From: Ligula intestinalis
Taxonomy: Eukaryota; Platyhelminthes; Cestoda; Diphyllobothriidea; Diphyllobothriidae
Direction: 5' to 3'
DNA: 64,000 nt
Assembly (NCBI GenBank): GCA_036362985.1
Contig: JAYGXS010000002.1
Coordinates: 5,491,408-5,555,407 of the forward strand
Positions 54,116 through 64,000 of this stretch are shown in pieces; the stretch's first letter is position 1, and each line of letters opens with the position of its first letter. The notes beneath the pieces were generated by a model. It was not told the DNA's origin. It saw only the letters and a program-made list of their open reading frames with translations, and did no database searches. The position numbers were made by a program, and so were the translations under genes.

Positions 54116-55254
54116 GATCGACGCGCCTGGACAGTTGTAATTCTTGATGCAGTCATTATCCATGAAGCTGTACGCACTAAGATGGTGCCGATATAGCTAC
54201 ATGCCTATGCTAGAATTGTTTATTCAAGTAAGGCCAGAACTTAGTATACTATTAGTACTGCCTGTGTATGCTTTTTGAGCAGGCACACCCATTATGCACT
54301 CCCAGTCCGTGGGATGAAATTGTGATTAGCATTTGGACAATAATATAGCGTTTGTAGAGTAGTGATTAAAGTCAACTATGGGCTCATATCTTTACTTGCC
54401 AGCAATAAGTGTAGTAGAACTTGTGCTAGCTCTGACGCTACCAGTTATCGGAGGTCAGACCATCAGCTGTCTAAATAAGTGGGATACAAGTACTAGTAAT
54501 AGAGGAAAACAGTGTTGCTGAGACTGCAATAGGCTTAATAGCTTGAACTAAGCTTTGAGGGGTCGACTGCACTGTGAAAGCCAAGCAAGTCTAAACTAAG
54601 AGACTCGACTGCGTGAATTAAGGGGTACATTTGTGTATGAATTGGGTAATGAAGTTATAGCCAATTAGAGTTTAAGGTAAGGTAGGTTGGAATTATGCGT
54701 AGCTAATAAAGCACTTTCACTGCTGCTGTTAGGAGAACTAGGCTATAATCAAAGAATTAAAAATAAATGAGCTTACATGCGTCCCAAGCTTTCGTCCGGG
54801 CTGATTTGTCAGACAGCCGGTAAGAATGCACGTCTGCGAGGCAGATACGACTGTCATCAATTTATAAGCCGTAGTGACCACGTGACCACATGCGTACTCT
54901 GATTGACAACTTTGGCCATAGTGGCTTGGTGGCCACGTTCGAGTAGTCTTATCATGCGTGTTTGGTTTCGGCGCACTCCCCACGTGACTGATCACTCTGC
55001 AAAGTCTGGGAAGACTGATTGAACTGGAACACCTTGACTGCTCAAAAAGCTGTACAGTGGCGTTGCGTACGATAGCCAGCCGTGCAGGTGCAAAAGTGGG
55101 AATGTGCAATGAGTAATCAATTGGCTGCCGCCAATCAAATGAGGCAGGAGTATCGATTAACTACAAGCGTAAACGTGGTGAGTTGAGTTGAACGTGCAAA
55201 AGGACAATATTGCACAACGTACTTACTTACTTGTTCGGCTGTGATCATGCCTGA
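54116..55254. other. Intergenic sequence without recognised genes
   Basis: No exon or transposon domain seen. The minus-strand frame at 54738-55109 has no known motif. Confidence 0.35.
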
Positions 55255-58200
55255 TCTAGCCGGCCTCAATGATGTCACGAACGGTACCTCTTCATGCTTG
55301 GCGATTGGTGGTAGCGGATCTGGAAAGCTCAACCCAGTCTCTTCTCCAGCGACGGAGATCGTAGATAGAAGGTCCAAGAACTGCTTCCATGTCTTGACGG
55401 ATGGTGTCGAGCCAAGTCTTCAGTTGCCCTCCTCTTCGACGTTTCCAGGTGGGCTGCGGTGCTGGGTCGAGGGCAGCATAGGTAAGCTCGTGGGGCGGAC
55501 GACGGAGAACATGACCAAACCACCTCAGTCGCCTTTCTTGAATGGCCTGAGATATCCTCGTGGTATGATCGCAGCGGATGCGGACTGTCTCATTTGAGAT
55601 GAAGTCGCTATACTTAACTCACAGGCACCGGCGGTCAAAGACCTCCAGTCTTCGCTCATCTTCAGCGCGCACAGCCCAGCGTTCACATCCATAGAGGAGG
55701 ACTGACCGGATGGATGCACGGTATACACGAATCTTCGTGGCGATGGAGATGTAACGTCGGATCCATAGGCACTTTCGAAGGATTGAGAAAACCCAACGAG
55801 CAGCATCGATACGGGAGACAATGTCGTCTTTGCTCTGCCCATTCGGTAGCAGCCTCGCCCCGAGGCATTTAAAGTTGTCTACTTCTTCAAGTTGACGGCC
55901 ATTAATCCCCAGGGGTGCCTTTTCCTGATCAGGGATGCAGCTCGAAAACCACTTCGTCGTTCCGGAATTTATGGACACGCCTACCGACATAGCGATCACA
56001 TTTAACCGTGACACTACTGACTGTAGACCGTAAAAGCTTGATGCTAACAGCGCAATATCATCGGTGTAGTCAAGATCAGTTAGTCAGCGTCCGGGTGCAA
56101 GTACAACACCGTCCTCTTTATGTAGGGTTTTGCCGAGAATCCAGTCAATGACGTAGTTAAACAGAATGGACGAAAGGGCGCAGCCCTGTCGGACACCAGA
56201 CCGGATATCAAACGACTGAGAGAAATTGTTGTGGACCAGGACTCGTGTAGTGGTAGACCGATAGTAGGCCTTAATCATCGCAATGAGTTAGGTCGGCACT
56301 CCATCCAGTTCCATTATTCGCCACAGAGACTCACGATGGATGGAATCGAATGCGGCGGCAAAGTTGACGAAGCAAACGGCCGTCGGTTGCTGGTAGCTAT
56401 GGCGGAATTCTAGAGTATGGGTCAGTGTGAATATTTGATCCGCACATCCAAGCCCATCTCGGAATCCGGCTTGGTTGGATCGTGTCCTGGAGTCACGTAC
56501 AGACTGGAAGCGCCTGAGAAGAACAACAGCGAAGATCTTTGCAGCAAAATCGGTAAGATTTATGCCACGGTAGTTCTCGCATCTTGTCTTTTCTCCCTTC
56601 TTGTGGACAGGTACAAGGATACCTGAGTTCCAGGCATCGGGAACGGTCTCTTCTCGTCACGCCTGTACAATCACCTCATGGAGCCGAAGAGCCAAAGTGT
56701 CGACACAGGACTTATAGATTTCTGCAGGAAGACCGTCCTCTCCGCATGCCTTGGTGTTGCGTAGCCTCTGCATTGCATCGGTAACCTGGTTTTCGGAACG
56801 GGGGTCACACGACACTGCGTAGGGAGGAAAGGATTGAAAATCCACGGTGGAGGAGATGGAGGGTGTGATGGGTTGTTCATCAAAGTTGAGTAGGTGCTCG
56901 AAGTGTTCACGCCGGCGATCGACCTTGGCCGAGTTGTCGGCAATAAATCCTCCATTCACATCGCGAACAGAATCACAGTGTTTCGGGGGCTTACCACTAA
57001 CCTGGCGGATGATTTGGTACAGTTTTTGAGTGTCACCAACATTTGAGGCCTGCTTCATAGAAGTCACATTTTCGGACCAGTTCTTCTGCCGGTCATCTCT
57101 AGCCGACTTTGCTGTCAGCTTTAGAAGTTGGCGAAAGGATGCATCGTAGTGGGACCTGGCTCGAGTCGTCTCGGCCGACAGCTGCAGGGTTCTTCCGCTG
57201 ATCTAGTCACTGCGGCGCCGCTGAGTGAATCCGAGAATTTTTTCAGCTGCCCCATAGATGGATGTCTTCAGTGATGGCCACTGGCTACTGCCCTCGTTGT
57301 CAGCCTGGGTTGTAAGACGGGACCAGATTTCTGTGCTTAGAGCCTCGGTAGTGTTGGTTTGGCGGAGCTTTGTGACATCAAGGCGTCTCGCGCGTGGCAG
57401 TTTGGGTGCAGATGAGAGGTGAACCTTCAGGCGCATGCGAACGAGAGCATGGTCAGACCCGTGGACGTTACCAGTTTCGGTACCTCGCATTGACCTGCTA
57501 TCGTGGACCCAGCTGCGAAACCGTGAACCAACTAGAACGTAATTGATCTGACTGGTGGTATGCCATCGTTCGAATACCAAGTCAGTATATGTTTGTGACA
57601 ATGCTGAAAGCATGTGTTGGTAACAAACGGTCGGTTCTGTTCGGAAAACTGCAGCATCCTCTCATTATTATCCGTTCGAGAGCTAAGTCCAAAACGACCA
57701 AGAAGCTGGCTTTTTGTCGGGTCACCGGGCCCAGTCCGGTCATTCCAGTCCCCGGCAACTATCAGCAGATCTCGGCGAGGGAGTTGTTGGACTAGCTCTT
57801 GCATCTGCGAGTAGAAATTACCTTTCTCTTGCTGTTCAGCCGCCGACGTACGTGCATACACAGATACGAGCGAGATGCTCGTAAAATGGCCTTTTAGTCG
57901 AGCATAGGCCATACGGTGTATGACTGGTTCCCATGCCAGTAGTGTACGGTTGGCTTGTTCCGAGAGGGCAATAGCCACACCGTGTCTACCAGATGAATCA
58001 CTCGGACCACTGTGATACAAGGTGAGATGGGAATCGACCCCCGGGATTTTGATTTCTCAGGCGCCTGAATCGGGGAGTCGGACTTCTGACAGGCAACAAA
58101 AATCCACGTAATATTCATGGAGACTGTGCGCTGTCAGACTTTGAGTACCAAGTTCCAGAAATGTTCGCATATTCCAGCATCCAATACCAAGAGTCCGTTA
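55255..58200 (-). mobile_element. RTE-like LINE, nearly complete, inactivated
   Basis: Minus strand, in order: endonuclease (GCWNMRTFLELGTQSL about 58175-58125, LSEVRLPDSG, HSGPSDSSGRHGVAIALSEQ, VAGDWNDRTG, GSDHALVRMRL near 57425); a linker (KLYQIIRQVSGKPPKHCDS, GEDGLPAEIYKS); reverse transcriptase (SFDIRSGVRQGCALSSILFN about 56215-56155, catalytic YTDDIALLAS about 56060); then KCLGARLLPNGQSKDDI, YRASIRSVLLYGCERWAV, RRLRWFGHVLRRPP, RRGGQLKTWLDTIRQDM and YDLRRWRRDWVEL, with a TGA at 55292-55294. Stops (for example just before LTDLDYTDD and after PDSGA) and frameshifts make it non-functional, although the YTDD box is intact. RTE elements normally encode one long endonuclease-RT protein. Confidence 0.87.
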
Positions 58201-59099
58201 TTTATTTAGCAGCCCAGCTTGCATATTATTCACCCGCACCACCGGATAAGGGTTGCATAGCGCGTCGTTTCCCGCGGACGCCGTAGTATTGGTCGTATTG
58301 AAGTAAGTAGATATCATAAGGTTTCTTGGGAATTTTGAATACAGGTAGGTCCCCAATGGCAGCTTGAATTCTTTGTTATAGGTTGTATCCTCCTGCACTT
58401 TTGCTCACGAACCTAACCACTAGGCAGTGTTGTTGATGGTAAGAAAATCTATTTAATGGCGGTTCACGCTTGTCATGTCACAGTGTCGTCATTGAGCCTT
58501 ATGGCATTCTATAAGGCAGTCGGTGCGCCAGACCGCAGCCCACCGCGCCCTGGTAACACTGTCGCTGCTGCGTCCGCGGCTGCTTATTCGCCAGACCCGG
58601 GAGCCTGCTTATTTCACTTAAGGACGTGCCACTAGTGGACACGCCAGGAAGCCTGCAGCTTGGCTAACGGGTAACCCACCTTCCTGCGAAGCTCAGCGCA
58701 CGAAAAATAACATGAGTCAGTGTAGTTGCTCTGGGAGACGGATTCCTACGATGCCCTGACGACAATAGGCTGCGAATTCGATTTATGTTGTGCAACTCGC
58801 AAAACAACGAGGCAGACAGTTTAACCTGAGACAGTATCGGCTGACTAATTAAAACGCCACCAGAATGAGGAAAGCGTTTTCAAAGCCTAAAAGAGTAACT
58901 GGACGGGGCTCGCGTGATTTAACTCGCAAAATGGCACTTTCAGACTTGCTGTAAAGAGCAAGGCAACCAGTGATTATGGTTTTCGGAAATGACTGAAAAG
59001 CCGTTCAGCTTTTCCGTCTGAAATTTAAAGACTTCCCACGTCTGAAGTTGTTGTTGTTGTACTAGCTTACTCCCTTAACCTAGTTTGCCAGCAATACAT
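58201..59099. other. Spacer between two LINEs
   Basis: No exon or domain seen. It probably contains the 5' flank of the RTE-like element and the tail of the Jockey-like element. Confidence 0.35.
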
Positions 59100-62000
59100 G
59101 TTATAAAATTTTTAAGAAAGATGAAGGGATAGGGATGAAGGAATAAAGCATAAAGAGAAAGGTATAAAGTGTTCAAGAAAGATGAAGGAATTCAGCGACT
59201 TTGTCTGGGCGAAGCCATGGGTCCTCAGGCGTGAGGTCCGTAGGGTTGGCTGGGCAGTCGAAGAGGTGACATGTTGTGTGGAAAGGCAAGAGGCAGTCAG
59301 GACAGTTGTCTGTAACGTTATCGAAGCATGAGGTGAGACGGCTTTTGAATGAATTCAGCAGCGTGGAGAAGCCGGAACGCAGCTGGGATAGCCTGGTTCT
59401 AGCGTTTCTGGACAGGTTGGCCCTACGTTCTCTGGCCATGATGTCGGAGACCGGCGGGGGAGCGTTGAGGACTCTGTTGGGTTTATAGCTGCTGATGGCT
59501 TGCTCGACAGTTTCGGTGTGGATACGCTTAACGAGGTTCGTTATCGGTAGATCAGTGGGGTACACCGAAGCATGTGGGCCGTATGCGTCTATGGAGACTG
59601 CGCAATGTAGATTTTTGCCTGCATGATGGAGTGAACCTTCAGAGGCAGAACTTGAGTTTCCTGATACAGGTGATCACCATTGGTCACGTTAACACAGCCC
59701 GTGGCGATGCGGAGAGCAGCGTTCTCAACGCGTTGGACTTTCGCCCAGCTGGTATCGCTTAACAGTGGGGCAAAGTTGGCTGATGCATGCTCAGTCGTTG
59801 CCTTGCCTGTTGCCCGGTGTGTCGTGACTAACGTCTCAGTGTCCTGGCCCCATGAAGAACTTGCCAAGGCTTTTAGGATGTTGAGCTTGGCTTCGGCTTT
59901 GCTGGCTTGGATGTCAGCATGGCGGTGTAGAGCCAGCGTCGGGTCGAGATTGAGGCCCAGGAGTTTAGGATACTGACATAAGAAAATGTCATCGCCCTCC
60001 TCCTTAATTGGAGGATGGGACTTGTATTCTTTGGGGTCCGGAGTAAACAGACTTACTGAGGACTTGGTCGCGGATAGCTTCAGTTGCTTATCGTCTAGGT
60101 GCCGGACTAAACTGGGGATGTAGTTATTTAAGGCATCGGCAGCCATGCGAAAGTTTGGGTGAGAGGACAGCAGGGTGATGTCATCAGCGTAAGACACCAT
60201 TTCGACTTCAGGGGGGATTCGGGAGGTCAGCCATGTAGATGTCGAATAGCGATGGCAAAATAACAGAACCTTGAGAAACTCCTGTCCTAGAGTTGCGGGC
60301 TTTAGATAGCGTGCCTGAGAATTCGACTTGCGTTTGTCTGCCATGGAGATAGCAGTTCAGCCATCTGCAGAGCTCGTTCGGTAAAGACGAATCCATGAGG
60401 GATGTCATCAAGGTGTCAATGTTAACCGAGTCAAAAGCTTTATTAAGGTCGAGGGCGACCATTACTGTTCTGTCCGCAGGTTTCGTTTTGTTGAAACCAC
60501 ATGCAATGCGGTCCCTGACAGGTTGTAGGGCTGACGTCGTAGGGTGGAAGGCTCTGAAACCGTGTTGGTGCTCTTGTAGGTTGGCATGTCTATTGAGCGA
60601 GGGGAGAATAAGACGCTCAAGTATTTTCACGGCCGGGCTGAGAAGTGAGATCGGGCGGTAACTGTCAGAAACAGCGAAGTTTTTACCTGCTTTGTGGCTG
60701 GGGAGGATATGAGCCATTTTCCAGATAGCTGGTATATGGCACGTGGCTAGAGACAGATTAAACAACATGGTTAAGAATGCAACACCTCTGGGGCCTATGT
60801 GTTTTAGGTGTACCATCGTGATGTCGTCCGGTCCAAACGCCTTAGAGTTCTTAGCACGCTCAATCGCGGTTGTGGTATCATGAGCTGAGAACTATAGCGG
60901 CACTAATAAAGGTTTGCACGACCTGTGTTTGACGATCCTCGAATTCTCCGAGGATTTATGGACCACAACCGTGATGAATTGCACATTGAATTGGTTGGCA
61001 ATGTCTCTGTCGGTCTTCTTCGGTCTACCATTGAATTTGATAACCTGGTTGGGAGGAGCAGGTGCCCCTCTACCGATGGATTTGATTGTTTGCCACAACT
61101 TGCTAGTGTTGGTGCGGCTGGAGAAAGTGGCTAGCTTTTCTTGCCATATGGTCCTCTTGTGTCCATTGACCAGTCGGGAGATCTCTAAGGTCATGGCCGG
61201 TAACGACAGGTGCTGAGGGTTTTGAGCTCGGGTGACGTCACGCTCTCTTGATAAGGTGTCCGCATCGGTAGGGTATCCTGGGATGGGATCAAAGACCTTG
61301 CCCGCGGGAATGTTGTGCTTAGAGGCAGTATGCATGATGTGGTTGAAAACCGACACACCTTGGCGAACATCTGGAGGGAAAGGGGCCTGGTCAAAGAGAT
61401 TCTGTTTCACTTAGGAAACCGGGCCAGTTGGCTTTACGTAGATTCATAAAGCACTTGCGAGCGTTACGAATCGGGGAAGCATGTGTGCTGATTGTGATAA
61501 CTATCGGGAGGTGGTCAGAGCTCAGTTTGCATGGACAGTCCCATGAGGAAGATAGTAATAGGTCGCAACTGACGATGGAAATGTCCGGGCTAGCGCAAGT
61601 ACCTGAATGAGGGAGTCTCGTGGACGTTCCATCCGTGTTGAGGACCCCAAAGTTGGTGTTGTTGATCTCCTCGGCTAGTGAGGCACCTCTAGAACAGGAA
61701 AGGTTAGAGAACCATAAGTCATCGTGGGCATTGAAGTCGCCCAAGATGAGTTTCGAATCACCCGTTAGCATGTGGACTATTGATGGTCTGAAGTTGGCAT
61801 CACAACTGCTTTGTAGAGGAATGTATACGTTATGGACAGTCAGACTGGACGGTCTAATAGTAACTTGTACCTTGAGTTATTCCAGCGGCGAGTCCGCGGA
61901 TGTTGCTGCAGAGGTCAGCTCCAGGTATTTTATACTTTTGTGAAACAAAGTGACCAGTCCACCACCGGCATTACGAGCTCTGTCTCTTCGAATGACAACG

Positions 62001-62735
62001 AAGCCTAGGAAACGTGGGACCTTCGACTTTGCTGACAGCTTTGACTCCTGGAGAGCAGCTATTTTGATGTCATGATCATGGAGGAGTTTACTGATCTCAT
62101 TTGTTTTACCAGAAAGGCCATTACAGTTCAGCTGCAGTATTTTGAGGTCAGAAAGGGGTGAGGCGTCTGGGACGGTCAGCGACATAAGCGGCGGCGGTAC
62201 TGAGGGTTGTTGTGAGGCAGCCTGAGTCGTGGCGGACCGCGGCATAGGTGGTGGTGGCAGTGAGGGTCCAGGAGTGTGAACCGGCCCATTTCGTGGATGA
62301 CGACAGGTTATACACCTGTATGATGAGCCGCTGTATTGGTGGATGGAAGTGAGATCCGAGCAATTAGTGCCTCTTTCGCGGAAGTGTTGCCAGTTATTGC
62401 AAGGCCCACACAAGACAAAGGCTTGGTTTGGGTAGATCAGCTTGGCGCAGGTGGAACAGAAACATCTGATGGATCCTTGAGCAAGTCCCGGATTGGGCTC
62501 GACACCGGCAATAAGAAGAAGGATTCGGATCAACCTCGCCGGATGAGGAAGATCCATTCTCGAAAAAATGATAGAGATAGAAACACGTATACTGGCAAAT
62601 TTTGGTATGGGGGGGGTAAGGGAAGTGCAGCTCTTCGCTGTAGTCCATCCGGAGATAGGTCCATATGGAGATAGGTCCATCCGGAGGTGAGTCCATCTGA
62701 AGATGGGTCCATCCGGAGACGGGTACAGTCGGTTC
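59100..62735 (-). mobile_element. Jockey-like LINE with 2A-like motif, zinc finger, endonuclease and RT
   Basis: Read on the minus strand. The N-terminal frame 62680-61877 holds a hydrophobic segment, the 2A-like GVEPNPG (62506-62486), a PHD-like Cys/His finger (C.C..C, C..C....H, C, C..C; about 62464-62280), a Pro-rich spacer, and the endonuclease start KILQLNCNGLS, ALQESKL, FRR-type GGGLVTLF. Further frames give ILGDFNAHDDLW (61745-61705), SSDHLPIVI, a PDDITMVHLKHIG segment, DSYRPISLL, LQEHQHGFRAFHPTTSAL, VALDLNKAFDSV, GVSQGSVILPSLF, catalytic SYADDITLLSS (about 60200), ALRIATGC and a C-terminal CPDC....TTCHLFDCPANP motif (59305-59245). At least three frameshifts or stops interrupt it. The 3' end (about 59100-59180) is purine-rich with aagaaagatgaagg repeated twice. 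Named Jockey-like by domain layout, not by a tree. Confidence 0.85.
62640..62735 (-). repeat. Short minisatellite at the 5' end of the Jockey-like LINE
   Basis: Five or six units of 15-17 bp based on ggtccatccggagata cover 62640-62720. It lies just upstream of and overlapping the N-terminal frame (MDLSPYGPISGW). Confidence 0.75.
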
Positions 62736-63626
62736 CACCAGCGTGAAGGCGTGCTGCTTGGGAACCCACGTCTGAAGTAGTCAGTGTGAACGCGTCCCCG
62801 AAGGCTTCAGGCCTTTATTCTTCAGTTTGCTGACAAATTCACGTACAGAGCCCGCAAAGCATGATCCACCCTTCTGACCTTTTCGTCCCCGTTATTTTAC
62901 TCTTGCATTTGTCCCTTGACGTCCTCATACCCTCCATCTTAGAGCCAATTTTTTTCCATTTATTATATGCTTCGGTATTTTGTTGACGTTAATTTAGTTT
63001 CTGATTGGTTAAAGCGCGTCAACCCGTTTTTAGACAACGAAAGAGGACTCAGTGTCACACCCTGTTTTTGCCTTGACAAATAGAAACCGTTGGTTTAAAC
63101 TAGTATATCTACTAAGATGTAAGTTTTGTTTGCTAGAAAATAACCAAGGTAAGACCTTCAGACAACTGTTAAGGACGCGCTGCCCATCATTTTAAAGAAG
63201 AGCTGACATCTGCGGATAATAACAGAATGATGCTTTTGTGAGTCTTCACTCTCTCGTCATTCCTAGAGGTGACGTAAATATGTGTTGGGTATGTACAGGG
63301 CTGTCCAACGAACACGGAAACGCTAGTGATAGCACAGAATAAATAGCTCAGAAGATACCAAGACAGACCGAGCCAAGCCTGTTATCAGAAATCTTGGCTT
63401 TTGTTCTTAAGCAGAGACTAAAGAAAGATTTTTTAATTATCAGTACTAATTGCGCACACGAAACACGTCAAGGCAGGCATGGTTTGCGAGTTTCGGATCA
63501 CTGCCACGACGAACGGCAGCAAAGTACGCCAGACTGACAGCTCGATGAGGTCCGCGGTGTGCTCCACGAAAGAGACGTCGACTTTCACGTAAATTAGTTG
63601 ATAATGACAGTCAACTTTCGTTGTAC
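62736..63626. other. Intergenic or intronic sequence
   Basis: No exon, RNA or transposon domain recognised. Confidence 0.35.
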
Positions 63627-63749
63627 CTGTCGTGACTAGCTCGCGTCGAAGCAAACGTTGCCAAAGCTCACGGCGGCTGTTCTCGATTTCTGGGAACAGA
63701 CAATCAGACACTGCAAAGCTGCCCGCTGGCTCGGCAACGAATCGCACGC
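63627..63749 (-). CDS. Isolated exon-like segment, unknown gene
   Basis: Minus-strand open frame bounded by acceptor tacgcattcag|GC (phase 1 in) and donor ACGACAG|gtacaa (phase 1 out), 123 nt. It encodes VRFVAEPAGSFAVSDCLFPE and NSRRELWQRLLRRELVTT. No partner exon was found in the window and the family is not recognised. It may belong to a gene reaching in from the right. Confidence 0.45.
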
Positions 63750-64000
63750 CTGAATGCGTAGGCAGACCCAGTAAATAGCCGCTGCTAAACCATGGCTTAG
63801 GACCCGGCTAGCTTCTGTATGCAGAATAAGCTATTCCTACGTTTCTGACCCCCGCGGACTCTTCCCTCCTAAGGAATCATGGTCTGAAGATCGCAGTCTA
63901 ACTTACCTAACCCACTCCTCCCAGTCTGGACCCACTGTCATAAGTGAAACAACATGGCCGGAAGTTGGATGGCTATGGCGGCCATAGCTACCCTCAAGTG

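Noticed and set aside
52612..62674. Plus-strand ORFs across 52.6-62.7 kb (for example 60395-60661, 60914-61216, 61620-61943)
   Set aside because: All are antisense to clear LINE endonuclease and reverse transcriptase frames on the minus strand.
1..64000. Intact, potentially active retroelement
   Set aside because: Every LINE and PLE copy shows frameshifts, stops or truncation.
1..64000. CRISPR array, bacterial operon or prophage
   Set aside because: No regularly spaced short repeats with unique spacers, no operon-like gene packing. Split exons and animal retroelements indicate a eukaryote.

Overview
This window looks like nuclear DNA of an invertebrate animal, most likely a flatworm (a cestode or trematode). 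The reasons are: split coding exons with canonical GT/AG borders and conserved reading phase; several very short introns (31 and 43 nt seen directly); and a repeat load of CR1-like, RTE-like and Jockey-like LINEs, GIY-YIG Penelope-like elements (PLEs) and tRNA-derived SINEs, as reported for flatworm genomes. Nothing bacterial (operons, Shine-Dalgarno sites, CRISPR) is present. The species assignment is inference. The 60-250 aa open frames are mostly shadows or pieces of exons and retroelements.

Host genes. (1) A large minus-strand gene runs from about 39.5 kb down to 1.1 kb. I could thread 15 exons whose splice phases agree from one to the next. They encode about 860 residues of charged, mostly helical coiled-coil protein, tentatively CCDC180-like. 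(2) A plus-strand coiled-coil gene has an assembled 3' part of seven exons (45182-50889, ending in TGA). Its probable first exon starts at 40106, about 0.6 kb head-to-head with gene 1, suggesting a shared divergent promoter; at least one linking exon was not found. (3) One isolated minus-strand exon-like segment lies at 63627-63749.

Mobile DNA. CR1-like LINEs are on the plus strand: a nearly complete but broken copy at 33.5-36.95 kb, a decayed copy at 29.7-31.15 kb, and 3' fragments at 1.7-2.86 kb and 50.5 kb. The right end, 52-63 kb, is a nest of other LINEs: Jockey-like (52.1-53.7 and 59.1-62.7, minus) and RTE-like (53.7-54.1 plus, 55.25-58.2 minus). PLEs lie at 12.9-15.3 (minus), 20.5-21.24 (minus, with inverted ends) and 24.97-26.2 kb (plus, with a 260-bp inverted duplication). 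SINEs lie around 6.0-6.65, 44.9 and 51.8 kb. Small inverted-repeat elements, an interstitial TTAGGG-like array (10.55-10.85 kb) and several tandem repeats complete the picture.

Most interesting: a short hairpin with a hammerhead-like core (CTGA...CGAAA) recurs at the ends of the PLE copies with compensating stem changes; a Jockey-like ORF carries a 2A-like motif followed by a PHD-like zinc finger; and the TTAGGG-like array sits between two copies of one flanking sequence. Most retroelement reading frames are broken, so these copies are probably dead.
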